Origin: Tanypteryx hageni
Lineage: Eukaryota; Arthropoda; Insecta; Odonata; Petaluridae
Direction: 5' to 3'
DNA length: 64,000 nt
Assembly: GCA_028673005.1 (NCBI GenBank)
Contig: CM054118.1
Span: forward strand, 88,140,858 to 88,204,857
Numbering within the stretch: the first letter of the stretch is position 1; each line of letters opens with the position of its first letter. The position numbers and the translations under genes are program-made. Below, one piece after another: positions 1 through 11,955 of the stretch. The notes beneath the pieces are model-generated. The model saw only the letters and a program-made list of their open reading frames with translations. It was not told the origin of the DNA and did no database searches.

Positions 1-679
1 GTGTCCATGGCGAGTGTCGTGGCTTAGTAGTATTTAGTCACGGCTTAGTAGTAATTAGTCATGGCCGCACCTTGTCGCCACGGAGGAATTCACTTGGCCC
101 CAAATACGACGGAAGGCGATTGTATCGCAAAGGCCCGGATATATTCGGTGGAGGTGTTGCTTTCATGCGCCGTGTTTTAAATAACGTTTATGCTAACTTA
201 CCATGTTACGCAATCCTAAGTAGTCAATTCATTCAACACGGGGGAATTATTTCTTATTTAATTTTGATACTCGATGGCTTATTGTTATTATGGAAATAGG
301 ATTAATTCCAATTGTATTTCAAGAGAATTATTGATCACTAGTGGAATTATTTATTTTATAATAATGGCACAATTTTCTTAACGATGAAAACTATGAAAAA
401 TTAGTGCTATGTAAAACATTATTATCAGTGAAACTTATTTGTTACTGTGGTGTGTTATGGCGAACGAATAAAAAACAGAACAGCGCAATTTTCATGTTTT
501 GCACTAAAATGTTTTAAACATTTAAAATTGAAAACTTCTTAAAAAGCTGCATGGCTCGTTTCGAAATGGTTAAACATGACGGGAGCATTATATTAATTAA
601 AATAATAATAATGAGCTAAATCGTCATGTCACACTCGACTGTGTCACGCAGCTGGCGAGGCTGGAAATCACTCTATTAC
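1..679. other. AT-rich stretch, no gene recognised
   Basis: AT-rich intergenic sequence. The only open frames are short and show no motif, codon bias or splice context. The first 60 bases contain a short duplicated phrase (GGCTTAGTAGTA, twice). Nothing else is supported. Confidence 0.6.
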
Positions 680-2554
680 ATCATCATCATAGGTAGTCTG
701 TCCGTAGACAGGTCCGTGATTATTCATGGTTAAACCTGGTTCTCCATATACTCTGATTTTCCGCTGTCCTCTTCGTATCTTGATAACTCTCTTTCCCTTT
801 CAAATCGTCTATCAGCTGAAACCTTTTCCTACCTCTTTCCCTTTTTCCATCTAGTTCTCCTAACACGTCTTTAATCATACTCTCTCTCCTCAGGTAATGC
901 CCAACCCAGTTTGCCTTCCTCTTTCTGATAGTCTGTATAATCATTTGCTTCTCTCGTATTCTTCGTAGTTTTTCATCCTATCGGTCCAATTTATCTTCAA
1001 CATTCTCCTCCAAGTCCACATTTCAAAGCTTTCCAAGTATTTGATGTCATTTTTCCTTAGCGTCCATGTTTCTGCCCCGTACAAAGCTATATTTCATACA
1101 TAGCATTTTATCACTTTCTTGTGGATATCTTCCCTTATATTTCCCGTAAGTAGGTGTTTCTTTCTTCTGAAAGCCGCTTTTTCTTTTCCTATTCTAGTTC
1201 TGATCCCATCCGTACATTTTGCTTCTCTTGTTATGATGCTTCCAAGGTATTTATAGTCTGAAACTTGTTCTAAAGGCTTTCCTCCAATACTAATATTCAG
1301 ATTATCTTCTTTTCCCGATATTCGAATGACCTTGAATTTTTCCGTATTTATTTTCATACCGTATTTTCTACCTCCTATTACTAGTCTATTTATCATTTTA
1401 TGGAGTTCTTCTTCCTTTCTTGCGTATTTTACTGTTCTTATAATTCTTCCTCCAATTTTGAAATTTCCGGTGCCTTCTAACGCTTCTTGCATCACACATT
1501 CTCCATATATATTGAATAGAGTCGGCGATAAGCAGCAGCCCTGTCTTACTCCTCTACCGATATTCATTCCGCAGGTGTCCACATTCTCCAATTACAACTT
1601 GATTCACATATAGAGTCCTGATCAGTCTCCTGTCTTTCCAGTCTACACCTGTTTCCTTTAATACCTTCATAAATATTACCCAATTTACTCTATCAAAGGC
1701 CTTCTGCCAATCTACGATACATACGCAGATATCTTGACTGTAATCTATTGCCCTTTCTAATATGATTCTAACTACCTCTATAGCATCTCTAGTTCCTCGT
1801 CCTTTTCTGAAACCGAATTGATCTTCCCCTAGCATTTCTTCAGCCTTTTTCTCCAGCCTTTTATTAAGTATCCTCGTGATGATCTTCGAAGTGTGTGACA
1901 GAAGGCTTATCGCTCTGTAGTCTTTACACTGCATTGCCTTTGCCTTCTTCTTTAGAGGGATCATTGTTACTTCTAGGAAATCCTGAGGCCACTCTTCCGC
2001 GTCGTAAAGCTTATCAATTATTATTATTATTATTAAATAATTAATTATTATTAAAATCTTATTAATATAATTATATTAATTAATTTCGTGATTGCTTTTA
2101 GTCCTTCTGATCCCATGACTTTAAGTACCTCAGCCGGTATTCCATCGCTGCCTGTGGCTTTCCCTTTTTTTAGTTCCACTATCGCTTTTTCTTGATCGCT
2201 CTCCATAATACTTGGTCCTAAGTTGTCTTCTTCAATGTTTTCCTCATCTTTCAGTTTTATTTTTGCCGATCCTGTCTGCTTGCTGTATAGTATTCTTCCC
2301 ATACCTGTGCTACATCCTTTGTTTCTGAGACCATCTTCCCATCAGTATTCATAATTCCTTTACCACGAATTCCATTAGACTTCTTACCTTCTAATTCCAG
2401 TGCCCTAGCGTACATCATATCGTACCCTCCTAATTTCTCCATTTGTTGTATTCATCACATTTTTCTTTTATCCAATTTTCGCTAGCTTGATCTGTTACCC
2501 TTCTCAACTCATTGTTTATACGTCTATAGTTGACTCTACCTTCTTCACTATTAC
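680..2554 (-). mobile_element. 5'-truncated LINE (RTE-like), copy 1
   Basis: Non-LTR retrotransposon on the minus strand; its 3' end is at low coordinates and finishes in an ATG/TGA-type triplet tail (ATCATCATCAT read on plus). It carries reverse-transcriptase coding remnants and the C-terminal region with a WVGHYLRR motif. The body aligns base for base with the copies at 39699-41593 and 58383-58688, which sets its limits. The short 3' UTR with a simple triplet tail and the C-terminal layout recall the RTE/BovB clade; that assignment is inference. It is truncated at the 5' end, broken by several frameshifts, and contains an AT-rich expansion of about 70 bp near 2015-2090 that copy 2 lacks. 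Confidence 0.9.
720..2442 (-). pseudogene. LINE reverse transcriptase, catalytic motif deleted
   Basis: Remnant of the polymerase that would copy LINE RNA into DNA at the target site. In order on the minus strand: the pre-fingers region (KKGKATGSDGIPAEVLK, about 2150), fingers (KAMQCKDYRAISLLSH, about 1920), palm motif A (VDWQKAFDRVNW, about 1700), the RRGVRQGCCLSPTLFNIY motif (about 1530), then the thumb and YLGSIITREAKC region (about 1240) and the WVGHYLRR tail (about 890). The expected YADD motif C is absent: the frame reads VKYARKEEEL where copy 2 reads VKYADDQVLLARKEEEL, an in-frame loss of 7 codons (21 bp) at about 1421-1423. Open pieces lie at 2051-2302, 1554-1964, 1094-1591 and 720-944 in different frames. 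This copy cannot encode an active polymerase. Confidence 0.9.
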
Positions 2555-3769
2555 ATATCATCCATAAAAACATATTACGTCAAAAAGCAACTTATTTTCT
2601 TTTAGCAAATAAAACGCATGAATTAAATTAAAATAGACCTTAATTGATTAATGATTTTACGTTGCCAGCCTAGGTTGTCAGCAACAAGCCCCTATATCTA
2701 TAGTTTATAGTTTTACATCTCTCGCCTGCAGTTATATTCGGCCTTCCTAAATTTACATTTATATTTTATGCGTAAGCAAAATTTTAAAATTTAATTGTCG
2801 TTTTTATCAGGTGTTCTTTACTTAAAGTTTCAAGAGAAGTAAGACGAATGCATCGTGCGTGCAGAGACTTTCCTTGAGGTTTATATGCAATCCTGTCGAA
2901 AATTATAAATATTTATTGCTAATTTAAATGCCTACACGTTGAAAAATGATGCATCAGAAGCGATTCCAAGGAAGTATTTAAATTTTCATTTATTGATTCA
3001 TTATCTAATTCGTCGTCATTTATAAAACAATCGAAATATTGTTAAAACATGTCTCACTTGAATCGCGTAGTGGTAATGTAATCTTTATGTTCAAGTTCGT
3101 TTCTTCGTCGTAAATCATAAATTACTTTCCACTTACAAACGCTGTGTGCATACGTAAGGAAAACAATCATATTAAAGTTCATTCCTTCGTTGTAGATAAT
3201 CCATTTCCTGTTACTTACTGAATTCTCTATACGCTCGAAGTGAAATTAAACTTATTTACGTGCATATAGCAAATCTTGTTTATTTCAGTGCTTGGAAGAT
3301 TTTTCTCGTTGATAACGACTGAAAACCACGAAAAAAGTATCTCGTAAAATAGTCGTTATACTAAAAATGCCTTTAAATAAAATTTTAAGTTGAGTATTTT
3401 TTCCTAATAAATTTTTATCGTAGAAGTAAGTATTCGTTTCCAAGAAAATCAAACAAGAAAGCCGTAATTCACTTTAAACTTAGAAAATGTCTCGCATGTT
3501 CATTCGTTGTCAACAAAAACAATCTTCGTCGCAGCTGAAGTAAACAGGATCTACTTAACATCTACATGTTACCCTGTAATTCACCAAAGCCTACCTAATC
3601 TCTCGCAGGTTTGATTTTTGTGTTGTGATTTCGTACTTTCCTCGAAAAGAACGAGCCTTGATAACGCTCAATCTTACGATCGATCTCACATATCTTATCG
3701 TCACGACTTTATCTATTCGTGTACGTTGGTGCTTCAATTATTCCTAAAACCTCATCTAATGGACATTCC
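2555..3769. other. AT-rich stretch, no gene recognised
   Basis: About 1.2 kb of AT-rich sequence without long open frames, repeats or TIRs that I could identify. It separates two unrelated LINE relics. Confidence 0.6.
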
Positions 3770-4770
3770 AAGCTATATTTCTCCATAAGTCTCAACCTCG
3801 AGTTCAGTCTGCGGTCCTCCATTGTTATCCAGTTCTAATCCTTTAATAATGAATGATGTGACGCTTTCCTTATGTTCGTAAATTTGTTTTGCGAATTGAC
3901 TGCTCTGCATTGTACTTTTTCTAATTTAATTAAATGGTCTTCCTTATACGGATCTCATATACTTGAGGCGTGTTCCACCTGTGGTCCAATTAGTGATAAA
4001 TAACAAGTTTCACGTATTTTTCTGTACCGTTCCATACTATTCTGACTACAACAGCAAATTTCTTGTTGTCTGTGCCTACAACTTCACTAATTTGCATGTC
4101 CCACGAAAGGTCATGACAAATGGTTGCTCCTAAATATTTAACATACTCAGCTGCTTAAATATTCACTCCATATATTTTATACTCGAAACCTATTTCTTTA
4201 TTTTTGCTATTCCAGAACGTTACTGCGTCACATCTACTATAAATAATTTCAATTTTCCATTCTTTGGTCCGCGCAGAAATAGATTTTAAAATTTTCTGCA
4301 GCGACTGGTGGTCTATCTTTCTTTATATAAGACGGTGTCATCTGCGAAAAGTCTAATTTTACTACGAACTACCGAGCAGGTATCATTTACGTAGATTAAG
4401 AATAGAAGAGGGCCTAACACACTTCCCTGAAGAACACCTTATGCAACTTTCACAGAGGACGAGTACTTCCCATCGATGACTACTATCTGTTCTCCATTTG
4501 AGAGGTAGTCTCTTCCAGCCATCTCCAAACTTTCGGATTGATACCGTAATTTCCTAGCTTTGCTTCTAATTTCTGAGGAGGTGCTTTATCAAACGCCTTC
4601 CTCATTTCAACGAAAACGTCATTTTTCTCTCGGCATCCTAACAAATCGTTCACGAAAAGGCCGAATTGCGTTTCCTGGAATTCGTGCAGGCATTTGCTAA
4701 GCGATGTACTAATATTTAAATAGTGCATAACAGAGCTGAAGATTATATGGTCAGAAAACTACTATAAAAA
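3770..4770 (-). pseudogene. CR1/jockey-like LINE reverse transcriptase fragment
   Basis: Minus-strand RT remnant of a second LINE type. Reading down from 4728: QFGLFVNDLL (degenerate QFGFRKG), EMRKAFDKAPPQKLEAKL (motif A region, catalytic D replaced or lost), then [19 protein letters not shown] (about 4430) and a complete LFADDTVLY motif C (about 4345). Further on come VKYLGATICHDLSWD (about 4130) and the degraded post-RT region, ending near 3790 with the EDRRLNSRLRLM segment, the usual LE-RR--RL-LMYK region of arthropod CR1/jockey-like elements. An in-frame TAA lies just before GVLQGS and more stops follow. Neither element end is preserved. The family is clear; the exact clade is inference. 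Confidence 0.8.
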
Positions 4771-5001
4771 AGTTTAATTTCCTTTTGCGAGCATACAGCG
4801 ATTTGTTAGTGAAAATGAATTTGCGACGAGGGAATGAACGCGATTATGCTACAAATACTCAACTCAAGTGAAGTTTTTTAAAACTAATTATCGATTGTAT
4901 CATTAATTACAGCTGGTTGTAAAAAGAATCGGTAAATCTAAACTTCAATATTTCATTGGCATAATTTCTGATAGAGTGATTCCGGGAGAGACGACGCTCT
5001 A

Positions 5002-6743
5002 CAGGGAGAGATGCCCCACCCTCCGTTGTTCGGAAATTAGCCAATATGTAGCGCCAGCTGACTGACAAATAGTTCAGTTGAGTAGAGAAGGGCAATGTGA
5101 TCACGTTGTCTTTCGTGAGTTTACGCGTTTTGTTGTGTTTTGTTTCACCTTTTGAGGTAAGTAAGCCATTTCCTACCCTGAAATTTCAAACACTATTCAC
5201 ATTGAAGGCCTGCAATTTTGTTTTTCATTGTTATGTGTGGATTGTTTCATGCGGTTGTTCAGGTTGGTCATCTAAGAGTATTCCAAGCTACGAATCCGCC
5301 ATGTTTGTTCATGTTTGTCAGTTTAGGGAGGTGAAGCGTCTCTATGTTTCGGTAGAGACGCCCCAGTTGAGACGGGGTGAGATGCCCCACTGCTTATGCC
5401 TTTCATGATTTATTTTTATTTGATTTAACGTACGCTTTGGATTAATTTGAAATAACGGTCTCTCTTGTAATTATTTGAAACATATCTTTCTCAGCCTACG
5501 TACAACATTATGGTTCGGAAGTACCAGCGGAAAGAAGGTAACACTCCAAGAGGAAGATGGATGGAGGAAAGTTTGGCGAAAGCCGTTCAGAGGTTAAATG
5601 CAGGCGATATCGGTATCAACGAAGCTGCGAAATATTTCTCCATCCCTTTCCGAACCTTGAAGAGAAGACTTGCATCTAAGGACCTAACGAAACACGGACT
5701 AGGTCCCTCATGCACTTTGGGAAGAAACAGCGAAAAGAGATTTTTGGCTCACATTCAACGACTTGGTGCATCTGGATTTGACCCAAATCGAAAAATGGTT
5801 CGATCGATGGCGCTCCAGTTTGCAGAGAGGAGAGCATAAATTTTCTATCTAGAAAAAATGGCTGGTTACGGCTGGTTGATGTTCTTCATGGAGCGTAATC
5901 CAGAGTTAAAGATTCGCCATGTTTGAGGACAAGGTTTGTGTCGCGAGGAAGTGGGCGAATGTTGGTTGACAATGATCCTATGAATAGCCCTGGCAAGATA
6001 TGGAATATGGACGGGTCAGGAGTTCAGCTGATTAATACGCCTGGAAAAGTCGTTGTAACAAAAGGATCAAGGGATGTCCATGTCTTAGCATCTCGTGAAA
6101 AAGGAGAAATTGTTACGGTCATTGCGTGTTGCGACGCAGTGTCAGTTTCTCCCACCCGTATTGACTCTGAAGGGGATGTGCAAGAAGAAAGAGTTCATAA
6201 AAGAACTCCCTCCTGGTTCTGAGATTTACATGAGCCAAAAATCTTCTTACATGAACGGAGATCTCTTTCTTCAGTGGCTGAAAGAACACTTCCTTCCTCG
6301 TAAATCACTGGTAAAGAATCTGTTGGTTTTAGACGGTCATGCAGCACACTGAAACACTTTTGAAATGCTTGAATTTGCTGACGCCAATGATCTGGTTTTA
6401 TTGTTTGCCCAGCCACACCATCCAAGCCTTGCAGGTCCTTGACAAAGCATTTTTCAGGCCAATTAAGGTTTATTTCAACGAGGCTGCTAATCTGTGGATG
6501 CTGCAAAACCAGGCAAGGACAATGACGAGGGAACAAGTTGGCGAATTCTTAGGAAGAGCCTGGCCAAAGGCAGCTTCTGTGCAAACAGGTATCTCCGGTC
6601 TCATGGGCACTGGTATCTTCCCTTTCAACCCTTTCACCATTCCAGAACATAGTTGTATTAACTAAAAACAAATACGTTTACTATTTTGCTCATGCCTAAC
6701 CGAGTACATGATTTTTTTATCGAAATGTGAGGCATCTCTCCTG
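5002..6743 (+). mobile_element. Pogo-type DNA transposon with pipsqueak-like transposase
   Basis: A class II element. The left end CAGGGAGAGATGCCCCAC (5002-5019) is mirrored by GTGAGGCATCTCTCCTG (6727-6743), about 16 of 18 positions matching as an inverted repeat. A TA dinucleotide precedes the left end; the right TA is not preserved. The terminal motif recurs inside the 5' leader (GGGGTGAGATGCCCCAC, about 5377-5393), probably a subterminal transposase-binding site. The transposase remnant lies between 5510 and 6664. Confidence 0.75.
5510..6664 (+). pseudogene. Pogo-like transposase with Psq-type HTH, broken
   Basis: Would bind the element ends and catalyse cut-and-paste transposition. The start ATG at 5510 opens a 109-residue piece with a pipsqueak/HTH-type domain (GINEAAKYFSIPFRTLKRRL). 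After a gap the DDE domain resumes: IWNMDGSGVQ (first Asp, about 6005), LLVLDGHAAH (second Asp, about 6325) and LQVLDKAFFRPIK (third Asp, about 6440). The final TGIFPFNPFTIPEHS is the usual end of this family. At least three lesions are visible: a stop after about residue 109, a shift near 6180, and a stop or shift at about 6350 right after the second Asp. All three acidic positions survive, but no intact protein can be made. Confidence 0.85.
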
Positions 6744-9700
6744 AAATCAATCTGTATCGATTTACTGTCTGGAACTTTAAATTGGCCATTTCTATTTTCC
6801 TTCTTAGCGCTTTTTTCACTTTGTCCGTCCGTCCGTTCTAGCACGAAATTTTGAAGCAACGAGAAGAGCTGAGATCCTAAGATTTTCAGGATATTTTCGG
6901 ATGGTGACAGACATGATGAGACATAGGATTAGAAAAACCCTTATGAACTACGGTTTCGTCTCTATGGTAAAGTTTCGTTTTGTTTACGTCGTCGCAACAA
7001 TGAAAGGGAAAGGTAAATACGTTCAATTTATTTCCAAAAAGAGTTCAAGATCATACTAAAGTACTTAAGTGCGGTGATGTATGTTTTAAATAACTTTTGA
7101 TTGATTATGGGTTTTATGTTTCGTTTTAATGCTAAGTTTCTAATGAAAGTACACTGTTACTTTATAATAATGCAGGTTGATTGCTACATCTGAAGCTTGT
7201 TGAATGAGGTATAAAAACCTTTAAAACTTGAAGAGTGTTCGGACAATAGGAGAACTGCCTGTTTCGTGTTTTTAAATTTCCCTCCCTATCCTTTTCTTTG
7301 CGCAGTCGGCCTTGTTTGTTTCTGTTTCGTGGGACCACACAGTTGAGAACGCCACAAAACCCTCGCTTTGACGTTTGAAGTAGTCCGTCGGAGAGAGAGA
7401 TTTCAACGGTGGGCGAGGGTGGATCTATTCCCACCTCTAGGCCTGGAGACATGGCTCAAAGGCGTAATATTGATAAGCGCCTTCCTTTTTTCCCTTTTCT
7501 TCCGTTTTCCAAAGTTATATGCCCAATTCATGTATGCGCTCGTTAAGGCCAGTTCTCCGCAGTCCCCCTTTTTTATATTAACTTAACATTTTTTCTTTGT
7601 TGCGGGAAACACCAAGGCCCTTTGCACGAGCAATGAGGGACCTCTTTGTTTGCGGTAACATAGAGGGGGAGGGGAGAGTGGCAGTCTGTGACTTCTCATG
7701 CAAAAGTGTACAGTTATCCATAAAATATTGTGAGAAAGGAGGAAGAGGAGGTGGAAGATTACCAAAAATTTACGTGAACATTCTAGAAAAGAGCTTTTGG
7801 AATCTGCGTTTGAAGTTACCTTTTAACTTGTCTTGACATCATTACAAAAATCGTAATTAACGCCTCTGACTTGCATGTACACACGCATAATGATCTTTCC
7901 TCTCTTGTTATTATTCCTGTAATTGAATTAATTTATCAATAAAGATAAACCAAATTTATAAAGGCGATAGATCACAGTTAAACGAAAATATTTGATTTTT
8001 CCAAGCATTACATTAGTGAACCTTTCAAATAGTATTAGGAAAATGTTTCAGCAAATGCAATGAGTAAAACAATCGTTAAAAATTGGCATATTTAAAGAAA
8101 AAATAATTTAAAACTGAGTTATATTTTAATGAGCTGGTTGGAACTGTTTTTGCACAATCAGCTTCTTTATGCGTGAATGCCTGTTGCTGAGTGCAAGAAC
8201 AGGGTACCTACTGTTCCGGATCGATACGTTTTCCGTTTGTTTTTATAGTTGTCAGTGTTGAGTATCCTTTTTTGTACAAGTTGGTTGATGGTAATGGAAG
8301 AAGTTACATAATAGCAGCGTCGCTCAATTCTTTCAAATTTTTACGAGCTAAATGCTAAAAGGCGCAGATTGGGTTATTCTCAAATATTGTTAATGAGATG
8401 TCAGCGTAAAATTCAATTAAATATTCCTTCAAATTAACAGAAAGAACAACTAGATATTGCGTGGATTATGAAAAAATTTGTGGTGTCCACTCTTTAATTT
8501 TTCTAGAATTAGGTAACCAAGGTTGACCGAATGGGATTTAATAATATCCGCAACTGTGACACTAACAGTTACTTCGTTTTGCTCACTGAAGTTATCAAGC
8601 GTTTCGAAGGTTGTAACACTTCAACACACTTTACCCAGAATAATGCTTTTCATGAAATGCTTTTCTCTTGTCATGTTCCTTAAGTATATTTTTATTAAAG
8701 CCCTGTACTGCGAGATTTAGCTCTCAATTGGCAAAGTCAGTCCTTATTTTATAACAAAATACCTAACCAGATTTCATTTCTGAAAGATAACATCTACCTT
8801 GAATCTTAATTCATAGAAACATGTTAATATTCGCTCCCGCGACAACCGTGCGTGAGCTGATCCCATATCCTCGCAATTTTTTTTTAAGGAGACGGGGATT
8901 CAATGCCCGTGCTTTAGTAAAGTGTTTTATTACTATTACGGCACCATTCGATGTTTCGTGCAACTGAGGACTCGTATATTCTGCAACCAATTCTTGTCTA
9001 TGAATAATAAGCCAGCACGCCACTTTCTGCTTTATTATTTTTGTGTGTCCTTTGAAAAGACGTCGCGCATCCACGGGGCACGCGTACCACGGGTTGAATG
9101 ACACTGATCCAAACGATTTGAGTCTACAATTATGTTGGTACGTACAGTGCACTGGTTAATGTACCTGCAAATACGACGCTGTTAAATAAATTTGGTCTGA
9201 ATAAAATTGTCAAGAGGTAATTTTGTTGTCATAATGTTACGCTTCTTCATACATAACCACCAGATTGGGTATACATATTCACTCACCATGATCGGCGGTA
9301 GAAGCGAAATTAGGAAGAGCGTTGCGTAGTGTACCGTATGTTAGAATACCATTGCGTGGAATGCCGTTGTGTGGAGCATCCGCAAAAGTTTGCTTTTAGG
9401 AAAATCACTTTCGCATTAATTCAACGTCGCTAGCTGTACCCGCGCAATGATTTCGCGGAGTTCTTTTATTTGGCTTATTAAAAAGTGAAAAGCATTTGAG
9501 GTGAGCATTTATTTATTTTATACAGATTATCATCAACATTACAGGAAACAACTCTGTCTCTATCCTTGAGCTAGATTGGGTTAAAAAATTTGTTTTGTTC
9601 ATGAAAAATATTTTTCTCTATCTTGTTTGAAGATGGCGCCAATGAGGGTCGGGCCTCGTGAACAAACAAAATCGAACCTCGAAGGGAGGACACGGGGGGA

Positions 9701-9970
9701 AGGGGAGGGGGGTAGATGTTGGCGGGTGCAGGCCGTAGTATTAATGGAAATAATTAACTTCGATATACGAGGAATGATCGAACTTAAATCCGCTAGTGCC
9801 ATGTAGCTTTTACAAAAAGGAAACGTTTTTCATTAAAAAATATTCCATACATTTCAGAGCAAAACATGATATATGTATCTTTTGTCCTTTTCGTTTTTTA
9901 GTTATTGTAATTTTATTATTTTGTATTACTTTTATAAATTAAAATTTAATAAAAATAGAACTTATTTAAG
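6744..9970. other. No gene recognised; scattered short open frames
   Basis: About 3.2 kb flanking the pogo element. Short open frames on both strands (for example 7162-7452, 8811-9152) have no motif or splice support and I treat them as chance. There is a mildly GC-richer patch near 7240-7460 and a CCCCCCTCCCC-type run (minus strand) near 9690-9710. No TIR pairs or repeats were recognised. Confidence 0.5.
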
Positions 9971-10046
9971 TCATCAAGAAAAAGAAAAAACTTTGTCACT
10001 TCCACAAATTTGTGGAAGTGACAAAGTTCTTTCTTTTCCTCGATGG
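9971..10046. repeat. Perfect 40-bp palindrome inside a longer hairpin
   Basis: Bases 9989-10028 form a perfect palindrome with no spacer; each half is AACTTTGTCACTTCCACAAA or its complement. The symmetry continues imperfectly, about 14 of 18 positions, to 9971 and 10046. Transcribed, it would fold into a near-perfect hairpin. It may be a foldback or MITE core, but I see no target duplication. Confidence 0.9.
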
Positions 10047-10853
10047 GTAAATTCCACAGGGTTGAGCCTGACCTCATTCTTGATAATTTTAGTCAGTTTC
10101 TCCCGAGAGAGCGACCCATTTGGCGACCCCCTCCATCGAAGCTCGCGCATGTATTGCCCCGGATTGTGCTTCCTGCGCGCCAGGGCCGCACCCAGGGGTT
10201 GTTCACGTTGTTCAAAAAACACAGGCGGTCGAAAAGTATCAAATAAAAAATAATTAAAATTTCTCATCCGCACAAGCTGCAACAATGTACATTACTCGAA
10301 TGAGCTTGGATTTATTAATAAGATAGGATTTTTTATGCATATACTGATATAATTAATGTTTACATAAAAATAATATTTTGATGCTGATGGTTTTTTATAT
10401 TGTATAAAGATGTATTTTTCATATAAAAACCTTACTTGAATGGGGAGATGGGAGCGGCCATTTCTAATGGAACAACGGCGGACAACTGTCCAGGCGCGGG
10501 CCTGCAGTGCGCGCTCAGCCACCCACGCACTGGTGACCCTTTAATCTCACCACTCTCTCTCTCTCTCTTTACACCGTCGCCATTTGGGAAAATTCTCTCG
10601 GAGTGTATCGCACTACAACAGTATGATATCCTACGTATTCTTCCTCTCCCTCCCACTCTCTTCCTCCCCCCTCTCTCCTTCCCTCTATCTTCTCCTCTCT
10701 CTGCTTCTCCTTTTTGAGTTCGTCTCGAGTCGTCGTTTCGACCGTCGCGGAAATTTATTTATCTTAATTAACCTGACGAGGGTTCGAAATAGCGTCATGT
10801 CCTCCTACCACACGTTTCTGACTTTTACCCCTTCGAGACGCCACTTGTTGCAG
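10047..10853. other. GC/CT-richer region, possible host 5' flank
   Basis: Sequence composition changes from AT-rich to CpG- and CT-rich between about 10430 and 10760, with CTCTCTCT runs and polypyrimidine stretches. The longest open frames here are low-complexity and not convincing. The composition and the exon-like segment just downstream suggest a promoter, 5' UTR or intron of a host gene. This is inference. Confidence 0.3.
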
Positions 10854-10973
10854 GTCTTCCGCAATCACGAGCAGAGGGAGGAATACGGCGGAAGGCGCGT
10901 CTTTGTGGCTGACATCGAAGACCTCGAGAGAGGCGGTTTGTGGGACTCCTTCGGACTCCTCTCGGACCAAGAG
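10854..10973 (+). CDS. Candidate internal host exon, function unknown
   Basis: A 120-bp segment with an acceptor (TTGTTGCAG) immediately before it and a donor (GAG then GTAAAT) immediately after. It is open in one frame with phase 0 at both sides and encodes 40 mostly polar residues, beginning VFRNHEQREEYGG and ending LWDSFGLLSDQE. Base composition is GC-rich and non-repetitive, unlike the surrounding transposons. I do not recognise the protein. It could join in phase to the candidate exon at 17866, but no transcript evidence is available. Chance splice-like sites remain possible. Confidence 0.35.
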
Positions 10974-11479
10974 GTAAATGGGCGACACGGTCTCGGACGC
11001 CGCCGAATCACGGGCGAAACGATGTGGCGAAAAACGGCCAGCGTAGAGCGAAGATAGAAAATGTATTTGCGTGATTCTATCGCCGGTTGTGTGGTTTAAT
11101 TTGGACGGCAACAATACGCACGGCGATCCTCGCGTTGCAGGTCACATCATTTTTGCGCAAAGTGAGCTCCTCTTTCCGTCGGAGCCACTCAAAAATCCTT
11201 GCCTATGTAGAAGAGCCGCATTATAGACTCGAAGACCAATTTTCCCTCGATTGAAAATTACCTTCACAATCGGAACTTTGGTATGGGCAACAAAAACAGC
11301 CTATGTTGTACCGGAATCATTTTTTGGCCCCTCTTCCAAATAGAAATATTTCTACGAACTAGAAATCTCACCTCTAACCCTCCCCCTACCGAACCAGGCG
11401 ATCGTCCCTTCCTGCACGTAGTGATTGATTTTTAAGTGTGTCGACTGCTATGGCCATTTTGCACTGTCATCATCTGTAC
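10974..11479. other. Non-repetitive flank, no gene recognised
   Basis: About 500 bp after the candidate exon. It includes continuation of an open frame to about 11057 and a moderately GC-rich stretch, but nothing that can be named. Confidence 0.4.
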
Positions 11480-11955
11480 ATATACACGGAGGGGAGGAGG
11501 GAAACCACCGCCACCAAGGGGTGCAACTGCTTAACGTCCCTTCCGAAGGACATAACGCTGAATTTGCGCGGTCTCCTCAAACCAGGGCTGGAAATTGTAA
11601 CGTAACGATACCCGATAACGTTATAATAACGATTAAATTGCTTTTTTGACGATAACGTAACGATACATACATATCGTTATAATAGCGTTATAATAACCAA
11701 TAAAGTTTAACGTATCTTTATTATAACGTTATCAAAATGTTAATTGCAATGAAGTTATTATAAGGTCATCAAAGCAAAATGTTTTGGCAACACTGCACAA
11801 AGTGCAGCTAATTTCAGTGCGTTTCGTCACGTGCTCAGTGTCAGCTGTTATGTCGTGAACTAAGGATGTAATAACATTACAAAGTATTATTTTTCGTTAC
11901 ATAACGTAACAAACGTGAACTGTTAAGGGAATAATTTTGAAACTAGAATAAATTC

